Assembly (NCBI GenBank): GCA_964030475.1
Contig: CAXIPT010000001.1
Location: 26,260,470-26,324,469, forward strand
Reading direction: 5' to 3'
DNA from: Tethya wilhelma
Lineage: Eukaryota > Porifera > Demospongiae > Tethyida > Tethyidae
Length of the DNA: 64,000 bases
Shown: positions 39,142 to 53,008 of the stretch, one piece after another
Position numbering within the stretch: position 1 is the stretch's first letter
How the letters are laid out: each line of letters begins with the position of its first letter
The notes under the pieces: model-generated
What the model saw: the letters and a program-made list of their open reading frames with translations, nothing else
The model's database searches: none
Told to the model about the DNA's origin: nothing
Translations under genes and position numbers: made by a program

Positions 39142-42100
39142 AATACTTACAATTGTTTCTTTGTTTGGCCATTATGAATAAATAAATCACTCACAATTAC
39201 CACACACTATGTACCTTCAGGTAAGCACTGAAATCCTGGTCCTTTGATGCTTCTTTGAGAGAGCGAAGGTTGATCTTCTCCAGAGCACAGTGTTGCTCGT
39301 AGATCTCAAAATGAGAACCAAACTAAAGCATAATGAAAGGAAAGAATCGAAGTTAATATTAAGGTTCAATTTAAGACCAAATCAACAACTTAATAGTAAA
39401 CACACCTCTGGAAATCGATCAACAATGACGCTAATATCCAACAGCTCTCCAGTCTCATTCACCTACACAGTACATTACAGCCACATAATATATGTTTGGG
39501 TAACAGTAAACAATTAATACTCTAAGTGTACTACACTAAGTGTAAGTTAAGTCTGAGTATGAGTGTACCTTCTCAAGGCATGGTTCCAGCGTCCATGTCC
39601 AGAACTGCTCATGAGCATGATAAATGTCTTCCATATAGCCAAACATGTTGTGGTAGCTATCCTGTGAGTGTCATCATAAAGCAAAGGATACATGGGTCAA
39701 AATTGTAGACAAAAGGAACTTTTCAAAAAAATAAACCTCAACAGTTAAATGTTTCATTTCAAGTCATCCTTACCTCATTGAGGACTTTAGCTCGTCTTAT
39801 AAACTCAAGACATTGCATGAAAAGCTACAGGAAAAAATATTTGAATATTATAAACCCTATCTTAAAGAGACAATGTAATCTATGGTTCCATTCCCATTCT
39901 CCATGCTGCTCACATTAATGATGGTCTCCAACTGTCTGAGGTGGGAGTGCTCTGTGTAGATGAGCTCCCAGACAGCCTGCTGCTGTTTCAGACCTCTCTC
40001 ATCGAGAGCACTCTTTAGAGAGTCCGAGATGGGCAACTCAGACCATGAACCAACCTGAAGGGTGCATGAAGAGACAGGGTTGATCTAAATGCACATACAG
40101 TAGTAAAGCACATAAAATATCACATAATAATTGTGCTTCCTGAATGTGGGGGGCTTGCTCAGGCTTGCTCCAATTATCGACAAGGATATAAGAATACATG
40201 TTTGAGTTGTCAAGGACAGTCTCTCTTTCAGGCGAACCATGCAACATGTTTAGGTTTCATTGTTTATGGGCAGATATAAGTTACAGTAAAAGTATTTCCT
40301 GTGTACGTGACCTATAAGCCATTCAAGTTGGGACATCTGATTCAGTAAGATAGCTCACAAAATGGCCTCCAACATTGCTGATCTTGGTGGACACGACTAT
40401 AATTTTGCTGAACAGCCTCCAGATGACCTCATCTGTCTCATCTGTACCTTTGTGGCTAAAGACCCTCAACAGTTGACCTGTTGTGGAAAGATCTATTGCA
40501 GAGCCTGTCTACAGGAGTACCAGAAAAGATCAAATTCTTGTCCACAATGTAGGAGAAATGGAAGCAGTTTTCCAGACCAAAGAAGTAATAATTATTATTT
40601 ATGTGGTCTTCCGGCTATTAGCCTGTATGTACCCTATAATTTATACCAGGTCAAAGAAACATCAAAAGTCTCAAGGTAAAATGTAACAATTCGGGATGCA
40701 AGTGGATTGGAGAGATCAGGTCCTTTCAAGAGCACTTCAAGAATTGCAAATACAGCCTTGTTGACTGCCCATTGAAATGCCACGTGAAAATGTTCCCAAA
40801 AGACATAGAAATCCATACAAGCCAGCAGTGTCCATATCGCATCATTTCCTGCAAACTGTGCCAGAGCAAAGGTAAGGCAATCGAAATATTGTCCACTCAT
40901 TCACAAACTTGTCCAAAGGTCAAAGTTGACTGTCCCAATGATGGTTGTGATGCTAAGATTCCTCGTTGTGAAGTCTCTAATCACAGGGGCTCTTGTTTAT
41001 ACGAGAAAAAGAATTGCAAGTATCATGGCATTGGTTGTAACACCATAACCAACAGAAAAGATCTGAAGAGTCATGAAAAGGATTCCCAACTTCACTTGGA
41101 GATAGCTTTGGACACAATTGGACACTTGAAGGCAGTGGTCTCTATGCTTGATTCAAAACTCAAATCACAGATTGAGGCACCCAAGTTTACATCCAAATTG
41201 TCAAATTTCAGTAAGCTTAAAGCTGACAATGCAAAATTTATGACACCATTTTTTTACTCCCATTCTGGTGGGTACAAACTGTCAAGCACCATATATGTGA
41301 ATGGGGATGAAGGCCATAGAGAAACCATTTCGGTGTTTATGCTTTTTCATCGTGGGGAGAATGACAGTGAGCTAAGCTGGCCATTCCGTGGGAGCTGTAC
41401 CATTGAGCTACTAAACCAACTAGAAGATGACAAGCACAATAGTAGAGAGCTCTACTATCCAACTTCAGCGAGCGATGAAGCAAACAGCCGAGTCGAAAGT
41501 GGAAAGGAAAGAGCAGAGTTAGGTTATGGCATTGTGGACTTTATCCGCCATGCTCACCTAGGATATAATCCACAGCTAAACTGCCAGTATCTCAAGGATG
41601 ATTGCCTTTACTTCCGTTTCACAGTTCACCCATCCAAGCAAGCAAAGCTATGGCTCACATGTACACAATAGAAGCTAGACTGAGAGCTATGACATTGTGT
41701 TCAAATTACATTAAATTAGATATACATTGTCAGTAGCCTCGTACCCAGGCCACTCCCTCTTTTTAGTGTACATTGTCAGATTAATTATAAAAGTATTATC
41801 ATGACTCACTATTGGTTCCACTGGTTGTACTCGGGGGAGACGATAAGAATCCTCATCCTCAGCCGGAGTGAGGGGCAGCTCCTCCAGACCATGGACATCA
41901 AAATAGTCAAGACAATCTTGAACTGTACTAAATGTCTGTGAATTTGAGTGTGNCCAGAACGTGATAGCCTAACATTAGGAAGAGAGCTGTCATTAACTAT
42001 ACAACCAGAGAATGAAGGAGATGCAAGTTAGTTTCATTAATTGATGCAAGACTGTGATATAAGAAATTACACTATATTGATTCTTAGACCGGGGGGGGGG

Positions 42101-43395
42101 AAGTATTATTTGACTGTTTGGCAGTCAAGTTCAAATTGTCATGCAAATTTAAGTTTAATTTGCCAATATTTAGGCCATTATGATACACATTATGATGGCC
42201 ATGGCCATTATGATACACATGCAGTTAAATTTGCTTCATAGAATGTAATATTGACAAATTGAAATTTGACAATTTGTGCATGCACATAGCACATGTGTAT
42301 ATGTGTGTCAAAGTTTTTGACTATCAATATTTCCAGCTAAAGGATATGATATGCATATTTCCTTAATGTAACATAAAGCACTAGGTGACGACTACGATGT
42401 TCAACCAACCATCCAACGTTTCACGGTCGGTGATAAGAATAATACAGCTGTTATTTTCAATATAACCATAACATCAGATGACTTCGTGGAATCAGATGAA
42501 TACATCAGGTTTAGAATTGTGCCTAGGCCTTCTAGAAGGGTCTTGTTTCCTGACAGATATGTGACAATAAGAGTCATAGATTCAGATGGTAATGATAAAA
42601 TAATTGTAATTGCTGTTTGCATCAAATGCACATGCATGCAGTACTCAATTTCACACAAATATTATGCAGTTGCCAATATATCTATTACTGGGCCACAAAC
42701 AGTGAACACTACTTTGAACACATTTTCTTTGAACGTGTCTCTATCAACTGAATCAATGATAAGAATTGGAAATACCATCAAAATTTTCATTAAGACCTCT
42801 GATGCAAGTATTGGTTTATAGCATTCACTGCATGTCTTATTGTGTATTGCTATTAAGAATGTAATCTATGAACTAGAATGTAGCTACCCAAGTCCATTTG
42901 TGACATTCTTCCCTGAATCAAGTGAAGAAAGCACTACCACTACAAGAACACTATCTGGAGATGTGCAATGCTTTGGCAGTGGGACGAAGAACGTTACGAT
43001 TCAACTTGTGAACTGTCTACCACCGAATATTTATGTCGCCAGCAGGGAAGTGATTGCAACAATCGTATATCAAACAAGTATTCAGCAGGTATAATGGTAA
43101 GCAGAATAAGTCAGTTTTATCATATATTTTGTTCTTTACTGTTTAATGTATGCAGCTGAGGTCATTGCTAGAAAACTTAGAGACATTGCTTGAAAATAGT
43201 ACTATGTCTTTGGATTCTAAAGTGGTTCCTCAACTGTTGTCTCTTGTTCGTCAGTTATCAAATTTGACAACTCTAGTTACTTCTCTCCCACCTCTTGATT
43301 TACAACGTGTGTCACTGGCAATGGTCAATGTTGTTGTTCTCTTGGTTCAAACTGAAGAGTCTATCACTGAAGAAGCCAAATATGTGTGTTTGTGT

Positions 43396-43437
<42 letters not shown>

Positions 43438-45711
43438 ATGAATATACTCTTGATACGAGTGTGCATTTTCTTGTGTCAGTAAGAGCACGCTGGTCATGTA
43501 TTTGCATGCATCAAATGGGTCAGTCATGCCAATTTATATGTAGGCATGTATTTGTATATGTAGGCCTTGAGATCTGGTTTGCAAGTCGACTAGTGTCTAC
43601 GTGTATTATTCTCTGCTCCAATGCCCGTGAGTTCTACCCTCAATTAAAATCACAGGTTGACCCTGAATGGTTATGTGCATGATAAGAATTTGTAAACAAA
43701 AAGGGGTGTATCTCACAGCTAGGTGTACGCACTATATATATGAAGCTAGAAATGGACTCTAGCATTAGTGGATACAACTATAACTTTGTTGAAGAGCAGT
43801 AGCTCAATGGTAAGAGCCATTTGACTAGAATTCGAAAGATCTAGGGTTTAAATCCCAGCTATGTACATAAATCTCAAGATTTTTGACTTGTCCATCTGTG
43901 CAGTGAGTGATGGTATGGCTATGTCAATACTCTAGCTATCACAGTATGTTTTAACCACATCTGTAAGAACATGTGATGTCATTGCACACTACACCATGTC
44001 AGTGACCTTCAGTGGAATTCTGAACAAGTACAAAGGTGTGCTGCAGTGCACACAGAGCTCTATATTACACTGCCATGCTTCCAAATACAGTCACACCACA
44101 CACCACTATCATCGATGATAGCCCCAGTGCCTACTCTAACCCATGTCAGCTGGAATATCAAGTACTGTACCTGACCACCTGTATAATATTACTTGGAAGT
44201 ACCTGTGTACCACTTAATCGGATAGCTTGATGTAACACAATCTGACATGATACATGGTCATGTGTGTGTGTACCGTGTGTGTGTGTCACATTGCATTCTA
44301 GCTAAAACCAGTTCTAAGTCTCTTGCAACTATTTCCTACGGCCTAACCCCTCCACTCTATCCTGTGACCCCTCCCACCTCCCACACAGACAGCAGGCAGT
44401 GAAATCCAAACTTTATTCTGTTTCACTAAAGTACACCATTGAACCTTCCTTCATGACCAACGATGAAACAAGTATTTCCCTATCCTCCTACACTTACGTA
44501 TATGCCATGCAGTGAAGTGAACCACTAATATTAAACTTTAATTTCAGCTATAATATTATTTCGAAGAACTATACTTAGACAGAAAGCTCTGCAAGCCTGA
44601 ACATTTTAAACTTTTGTACCGACCTATTCATCTGTGTCCTAAACCATTACTACCAGTGAGAGGCATTTCCTTGCACACACAACCAGTCATCAGTAATGCA
44701 GTCCCACAGATACTCCGAATACACTTGAGTATTTTCCCCTTTGACCCTCTCAAATTGAAATTAAATTAACTCGAGGATGATGTCAGACTGATCGATACAC
44801 CCCAGATGAAAGCTAACCCTTTGCACTTATATTATCTCAAGGGATCGAACCACACCAGCACTTCAGACTGAACTGCCCATTATACATGCATGCATATCTT
44901 TATTGTTACATAATTATACCCAGTCATGTAATCACCACACACTACGTAACCATCCAGGCTCACTAAACTAAATTCTCGGTCATTCACCATCATCATCATG
45001 ATGAACTGCACATTGCACTTCAAATTCCAGTACAAACAAACACAGCTAGCCTACAAGTCAGTCTGGGAGACTCACTCACTCAGACGACAGACTTCAAACA
45101 GAGTGTGAGGTGAGAAGAATTATTATTATTATGCTGCTGGGACACACACAGACACAGACACACACAGTAACTACATAACTCTTAATTCAGATATGACAAA
45201 TATTCAGCTCATGAATATTCATATGTACAACCTCAGAGTCCTGAATATTAATCACACTAATTGAGCTATAATTATACACACATGCATGCATGCACTTTGA
45301 AAGGACAATGAAGGGAAAAATCTTGAGATCTATAGTGTAGCTTTGGATTCGAACACTGGATCTTTCGAATTCTAGCCAAATGCTCTTACCACTGAGCTAC
45401 TTGAGCTAACAGGCATTAAAGCAAAGAAAAGTAGTATATAGTACTATTCATAAATAGCAGTATATAATACACTACTATTCATACACACTAGTTGACTTCC
45501 AAACCAGATCTCAATACCTACATGCTAAGGTATAATCCACATGATGTAAAGGCATGTCATTGACCAGCATGTACAAGGCCCTCTAATCAAAAACTTAATT
45601 ATTGCCACTCACCGTAATGACCACACCTCCTTGGCCATAGCCGTGTCCCTCATCCTGACACCCCTCTCATCCTCCACACTCACACTCACCTCATTCTCAT
45701 CCAGGGAAGTC

Positions 45712-45779
<68 letters not shown>

Positions 45780-46660
45780 TAGAAAATGAATGGGTATATG
45801 AATGAGTATATATTAATAATTTATGTGATATGTAATAATTTTAGTGAGAAAACTTCCCAATCTATATACAGTATGTAATTATGTAGTGTGATATGTAATA
45901 ATGATTTGGGCACATATTATAAAAGTGATCTAGTTTCCAAGGTAACAATGGGTAGTACAAAGGGGATGCAATTGATAATTACCACTCAATTGTTGAAAGA
46001 AAAAAAAAAAGGAGAAACAGTTCAAACAAGAGCACTAACTTTCAATGAAATCAGTGCTCATCTGTCTAATGGTTGCCTTGTGGAAGAATTACCTCTGCAG
46101 ATGTAGTTACAACCAAGCACTTCCTAAGAAATGTATGTCATGCAAGATAGCTGTAGGTCTATGAATGCCGGAAAGACTTGGTACATTAGAAACTGGTATC
46201 GATAGAAAGCAGTCTCCTTACCTCATGCCCTAATTCAGAGTTTCTTCTAAAGGTTAACATTGAGATCGATGTTATAAATTGGCTCATTTTGAACTAGAGG
46301 AGCATTACTTAATTAGTCTGGGCTTAGCTTTCAAGTTGTTTATAAGGAAATATTTTCCCTGAGTATCCCACAATTATGACTTCATTGCTTACAAATTTGC
46401 TGATGGCTTAATAATTATAATACCTACAGGAAAATTATATAGGAGTCTAATCATGAGAGTGAATTGCTGTAATTATGATGAGCTATGTGTAATAAATATT
46501 TAAATTATTAGGATCTAGTTGATTGAGCAGCTGGACATGCTTTACTGCTGTTTGACTTACTACAAGCAAGCAAAAAATGAATAAAAACTTTTAAAACGTA
46601 ACATCCTCTTCTCTTCTCGGAAAGAGAGACTGAGACTGAAAGAGTCTTTGCACAGGTATC

Positions 46661-46739
<79 letters not shown>

Positions 46740-46947
46740 NGTGTGCGTGCGTGCGTGCGCGTATGTGTTACTGTTTGATACACTACAAAGTAAGTGGCCT
46801 TGATATCTCAATTGATTGTGACTTAGTTGTAGCTACATGTGAATGGAACTGTTTACAAAACCTAAAAATGACCCATAAAAGGGAATTAATCACATCCAAC
46901 TACAGTTCCATCTCAGCCAGCAAATCGATCAATCATACACGTACACA

Positions 46948-47008
<61 letters not shown>

Positions 47009-47139
47009 CATAGCTGCTATCTCCATAGCAACAGTCTGGCAAACACAATAGCACAGACAATGGAATGGACACACTAACCATCTCAATAGTTAATAACATA
47101 TTAAAGAGCATCCACAAAAACTGCTAAATAAAGCAATAN

Positions 47140-47184
<45 letters not shown>

Positions 47185-48438
47185 CATAGCTGCTATCTCC
47201 ATAGCAACAGTCTGGCAAACACAATAGCACAGACAATGGAATGGACACACTAACCATCTCAATAGTTAATAACATATTAAAGAGCATCCACAAAAACTGC
47301 TAAATAAAGCAATAGGGCCAGTCAATGCTGTGTGTGTGAGGATTACTATAACAGTACTATCATTGGCATACATGTTTTGCAAGCACTGTACCATGAGATT
47401 AATACGATTATTCAGTGTTGATTGAAGTTCTTGTTTTTTCAAACTAAATTTACCACTGTTTACGGTGTACCACTAAAGTAACTTTACATAATAATAACAT
47501 GATACATCACTTCCACAGCACGATTAAATTTGATATAATATTATATATACTTACTGGACTTTTGAGCTCACAAAACAAACATGAACTTGCGAGCCCATGT
47601 AGCAGTGAGCTAAAGCCTACATTAGAAGGACATTAAGTTAAACTTTAGATCTTCTATAATTGTATTCAGCGCACCTTTGTAGTTGTGTTCATGTACAAGT
47701 CATAATAAAGGGTGTGCATGCGTATCACCATGACAACCAGACAACAAATTAAATGCAAGTACGCTTTAATCACATTATGACCAGGCAGCCCATGTTTGCT
47801 CAAAATGGAATAACAAAATTATCCTTGATGGCTGAAAGAAGACAAGCTTCAAAAAACATACATTATATCCAAGAGCAGCATAATCAGCATAATATTATAG
47901 TAAATGAATTTCTTCCATAGCTAGGTCAGCCTAGACAAATGTGTTTCATCTCTTTATTAGAGCAAAAACTCATTCACTCATTAAGCCAGTTTCGTGTACC
48001 GTAAGTAGCAGACCTTATGCTTGCTCACCAAATGAGATTATCATACACACATCATTACCACTACTGTATGGTACCCATTGCCTGCTTTAAATTCTAGTCG
48101 AACCTGTTCTAGAAACAAGTCGAACCTGTTCTCAATACAAGTCGAACCTGTTCTCAATACAAGTCGAACCTGTTCTAGATACAAGTCAAACCTGTTCTGG
48201 ATTCTAGTCAAACCTGTTCTAGATTCTAGTCTAACCTGTTTGACGACTTTAGAGCCACTGAGATCCCCCTGGAGCTCAGACTGCCCGAGGGCTCTTCTCC
48301 TCATGAAGTGACGAGGGGAGGCAAAGGTCATTTGCATGTTGTCCGGGTCTGTCTTGTAGACATCTTCAGGAGTTAGGGAAATGGAGGAGCTCGCCCTGTT
48401 CTTGAGGGAGTGAACTGTGAGTGTGTGAGTGTGTGAGT

Positions 48439-48469
<31 letters not shown>

Positions 48470-49857
48470 AGTGTGTGAGTGTGAGTGTGTGAGTGTGAGT
48501 GTGTGAGTGTTAATTTAATTCTCGCCAAATTTACCCACTATACAAGTGGGTAAATTTCGCGAGAATTAAATTTGGTGAATTGGCGAATTATTTTTCAAAT
48601 TGTCAAATTAAAAACCACCAAACAGTTTTTATGCACAAGCACACAATGCAGCATGTGGAATAAAATTGCCAATCATGTCAAAATGGGAATTTTCCAAATT
48701 TTAAGCCCGCCAAATTTACCCGCTATATGGTATGTGTGTGCATGACATGTAAGCTATAGCCTATCGAGCTTGCATGCACGTACGTGTAAATCAATATCAA
48801 TCTCTATATCAAAACAGGCCTATAGATATCAATACTAGCAGCTTATCCTACATAGCCACACATGTCATAGCACCACATTGACCCAATACTCCATGCTGAT
48901 GTACAATATCCACCACTATAGGCTATCCAGCTAAATGTAGTACACAGTCACAAAATAAGCATGCCAGCACACACTGTGTGTTTTTAAAAAACTCAGATAG
49001 ATTCACATAAACAGCAATCAACATGTACTTTATCTCACTTCTTCACCATCTATCGTCCACTCACAACACTCTGAAAATCAACCAATCACTTGCACAAAAC
49101 GAACCAAGTAAGCATTGAAAACTTCCCTAAGGCTTGAAACAGTTTACATACGATATCAATAATTATTTCTCTATGCATATTCAGTATATTATGAAGTGTA
49201 TACACTACTATGCACAATATTTTAATGTAAAGTATACACAAGCCAATACCAGTGAGTTCTAGTAGCTCTGTGGTAAGAGCATTTGACTAGGATTCAAAAG
49301 ACGTGGGTTCGAATCCCAGCTAGCTAGATCTCAAGATTTTTTTCCAATGATTTTTCCATGCAGGGTGGTATACTATAAATTACCTTCAGGACTGTAGGTC
49401 TGAGCTCTGCTTCTAAACTTATGAGGTAGGGTAGCAAACGAAGAGACCTCTATTTGACTGGAGGACGTGGCCTTCTTGGGAGTCTGGCTACTTGAGCTCC
49501 TCTCCATCTTGAGGCTGGTGGCGCTCTGACTGGTGGTGGGAGCTCCCTTGTGCTTCTTGCCGGGTCGGCTTAGCTTGGGCCAGTGAGTTAGTTGAGCCAA
49601 CTGTTGAGTGTGTGTGTGTGTGTGTGTTTGCCATATTGCCTAGCAACCAAAGTTTTTATAGGCTAATTGCCAGTTACTAGATGGGTGGAGGTGGCAATAG
49701 AGTAGCTTGGGGTCACAGGGGTCAATGAGAAATAAAATAGTTATGCATCGAGTGCCCCCCCACTTAAGGGTCATGCAACTATAATATATGTGCATGTGTG
49801 TAATTAACTCAATTATTAATAGCGTACATTAACTGGCTCTGATTACAGGAAACAACC

Positions 49858-49898
<41 letters not shown>

Positions 49899-50325
49899 AC
49901 ATACACTCGTCTACACCTACACAAAGCACGATATACTAATATTGGGCTGAGCTGAATCATTTTTGATACATCCAAATACATACTCAATCAATTAATATAA
50001 TTTCCATATTGTAATTTATCGCATTGCAGGTACGGAAACACCCTGTAAAGGTTATCCCTAATAATTTTACAACGCTCATATATCATCACACACCACACAC
50101 ACACAATACAATGTTCGTTGAATTCCATGCTGTGAAAACAATGGCCAAAAAAATGAAGAAGTTTTTAACACAAGCCAGGCTCTTCTGTCACTCAAATGAC
50201 ACTATTGATGTTTGAGAGCCCACCTACACACATAATGATAATAATAGTCCTGTGTGTGAACAGTATTATGTTAAATATTCACATACATACAATAGGATTA
50301 ATTTTGTTGGTTGATTATTTGTAGT

Positions 50326-50377
<52 letters not shown>

Positions 50378-50748
50378 TGTCTGGTAACTCTAAATAAAAA
50401 TTAAAAGCAACCCTCAGTAATTGCACACTAGCAATAGTTAATATAAGCTACTCTAATAGCTTTGAATAATTAATGCTCCATTAATTTTCCAGACAAAATT
50501 AGTTTTGATACTACAATCTCTCAGCTCAGTGGTCTGTGACAATACTAATGCACAAGATTAAACTCTATTGCTACTAAAATAATAATAATATACCCATTAT
50601 TGAGTACTTGCAACCAGTGAGCAACTAGAGAAGGAGAGAAAATGGCACAATGATACTTCACACTTCAAAATAGGGCCAATAAGAGGTCAAAGTACAATAC
50701 TCGAGACAGCTAATATTGCTAGAGGTCAGTCACCAATGACAACACCAT

Positions 50749-50792
<44 letters not shown>

Positions 50793-51489
50793 CACACACA
50801 CTCCTAACACAGTGTCCTAACATCACTTCAGCTGTTTGATTATAATATTATTTAACCTAGTAACAAGTGCTTGCAACGTGATACAACTACACATTGTAAC
50901 AGTGATGGAGTTAACTTACTTGTTGGAGCATTCTTACACCTTATCTTTAACTTTGCAAAAACACTATACTGCATTAACTGATAGCAGCTTCAATCTAGTA
51001 ACTATTCTATACTGAGCAATTTGAAATGAGTATACCAAATATATATACACCTCCTGATTTGCTGGGAGTAAGTGCTAAAATATATAATCCAAAGTGTTTT
51101 AATATCGGGCAAAATGGATCTCCCATGAGAGAGAGTAAATCAAATCAGACAGCATACCATCTGGTAGGTGAATTGCATAGTTGTACTCTGTACAAACGTC
51201 AGCATTCCAAAATAATCCAGCTATATGATCAGTTGAAATCACAAGATCAACTTGCAATTGAACGTATCATCGGCAGTGTTATAAGGCTCTTGGCCATCAC
51301 TTCATTAGAAAATGGATTAGCCTCCCAAGCTAATTTCAAGCTGGTTTCAGCATCACAATGAATCAGTCTGCGTATCTCAAAATTTTAAACAATATTTAGG
51401 TACCAAAATGCATTGAGTGTAAGAACCAGATGTGATCTTATTAATAATGATACTAGTAAAAAGAAAACTGGAATCAAATTTTAGATAAG

Positions 51490-51525
<36 letters not shown>

Positions 51526-51526
51526 A

Positions 51527-51572
<46 letters not shown>

Positions 51573-52128
51573 AAGATTGAGTCAAATAGGCTGACAATGA
51601 ACACAATTCCTCTATACTATTAGCCAAGAATGCTACAGTGGTAGTGCTATAGTAACAGGAGCTATTATAGGTAGGGTGTACATGGATGCTCGGCTAGCTT
51701 AGCTAGTGGCCTCGTGTCCTTAGAGACAGAGCATTTAAAAATTATGTCTGTTACTACGGAAACAATTATGATGGTATGTACTATAAGATTTTGAATCTAT
51801 CTGGAGTACTAACCATTAAACACGAATTTCATTACTGTAATATAATATCTATGTGACTATAGTGTCTGCTCCAAAGCCTGTTAGTTCTACTATTTCAGTG
51901 GCAATGGTGCACTTGACCGGAGTTTGAAAGGCCTGGGTTCGAATCTCAGCTAGATCTCAAGATTTTTTTCTAATGATTTTCCGTGCAAATAGAATAATAC
52001 ATGTGTAGAATGCGGATGCTGGCAATAGAAATGATATACCACAATATTACGTGAGCTATGAATTTAACAATGCAATACCACTTTGGGAAAGTTACTGTGC
52101 AATGAATTGACATGAATATCATTGTCAT

Positions 52129-52163
<35 letters not shown>

Positions 52164-52469
52164 TACTGCAAACATTAGGAAGAGCAACATATTCTTCCCA
52201 CTTTGTAAAACAATTCCACAACTGTGCTATTAACATAAGAAAGGTTTGACCGTAAGTCAATGACACAAGCAAATCAACAAATAAAGATGTATTGGTGCAA
52301 TTTCAAGAAAGCCAATGAGGAAATAACCTGGTATTCATAAACTATGAATAATAGATTGTTTGTTATTTTAGCTGTGTAACAATTTGATAACAATGCGAAT
52401 GTGATGTTAATCACGTACACATGCACACACTGACTCTGAAACATATGCGCATAATATTATCATACAAAG

Positions 52470-52526
<57 letters not shown>

Positions 52527-52534
52527 NNNNNNNN

Positions 52535-52620
<86 letters not shown>

Positions 52621-52967
52621 TAAGGTACTAAGGGATATTTCATGGGTCTTAAAGAATCATTACTATAATTCAGGTTCATTGGAATGAAGTCCATTTAAAC
52701 TTTGTGCATACATAATTGTATAGCTCTTACCACACTCATTCTTTTGGCTGTTTCTCTGAATAACAGCTGTGATTTTCACCAAAAGTTCTATTTTTAACTC
52801 TTTTGGATCCTAATCCTTGTCTTTTGTGTACGATGTCACACTCACTTGAACTACGAAAGGGTTAAATTAATGTATTAATTGATAGGATAGAAAATGATCT
52901 AGCTGTCGTTAGTTGAAGACTGCAACTGGTTGAAGTACATCACTCACCATGCACCTATGTGTGTGTG

Positions 52968-53008
<41 letters not shown>

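Noticed and set aside
48099..48240. CRISPR-like array
   Set aside because: Units are contiguous 22-bp copies without unique spacers, in a eukaryotic intron; it is a minisatellite.
49253..49320. Functional tRNA gene
   Set aside because: The boxes fit a tRNA, but no complete acceptor stem is seen and the same 3' tail recurs in five copies, so a SINE is preferred.
51026..51361. 111-codon ATG open frame in the long RhoGEF intron
   Set aside because: No recognised homology or neighbouring exon signals; length is within chance expectation for AT-rich DNA this long.
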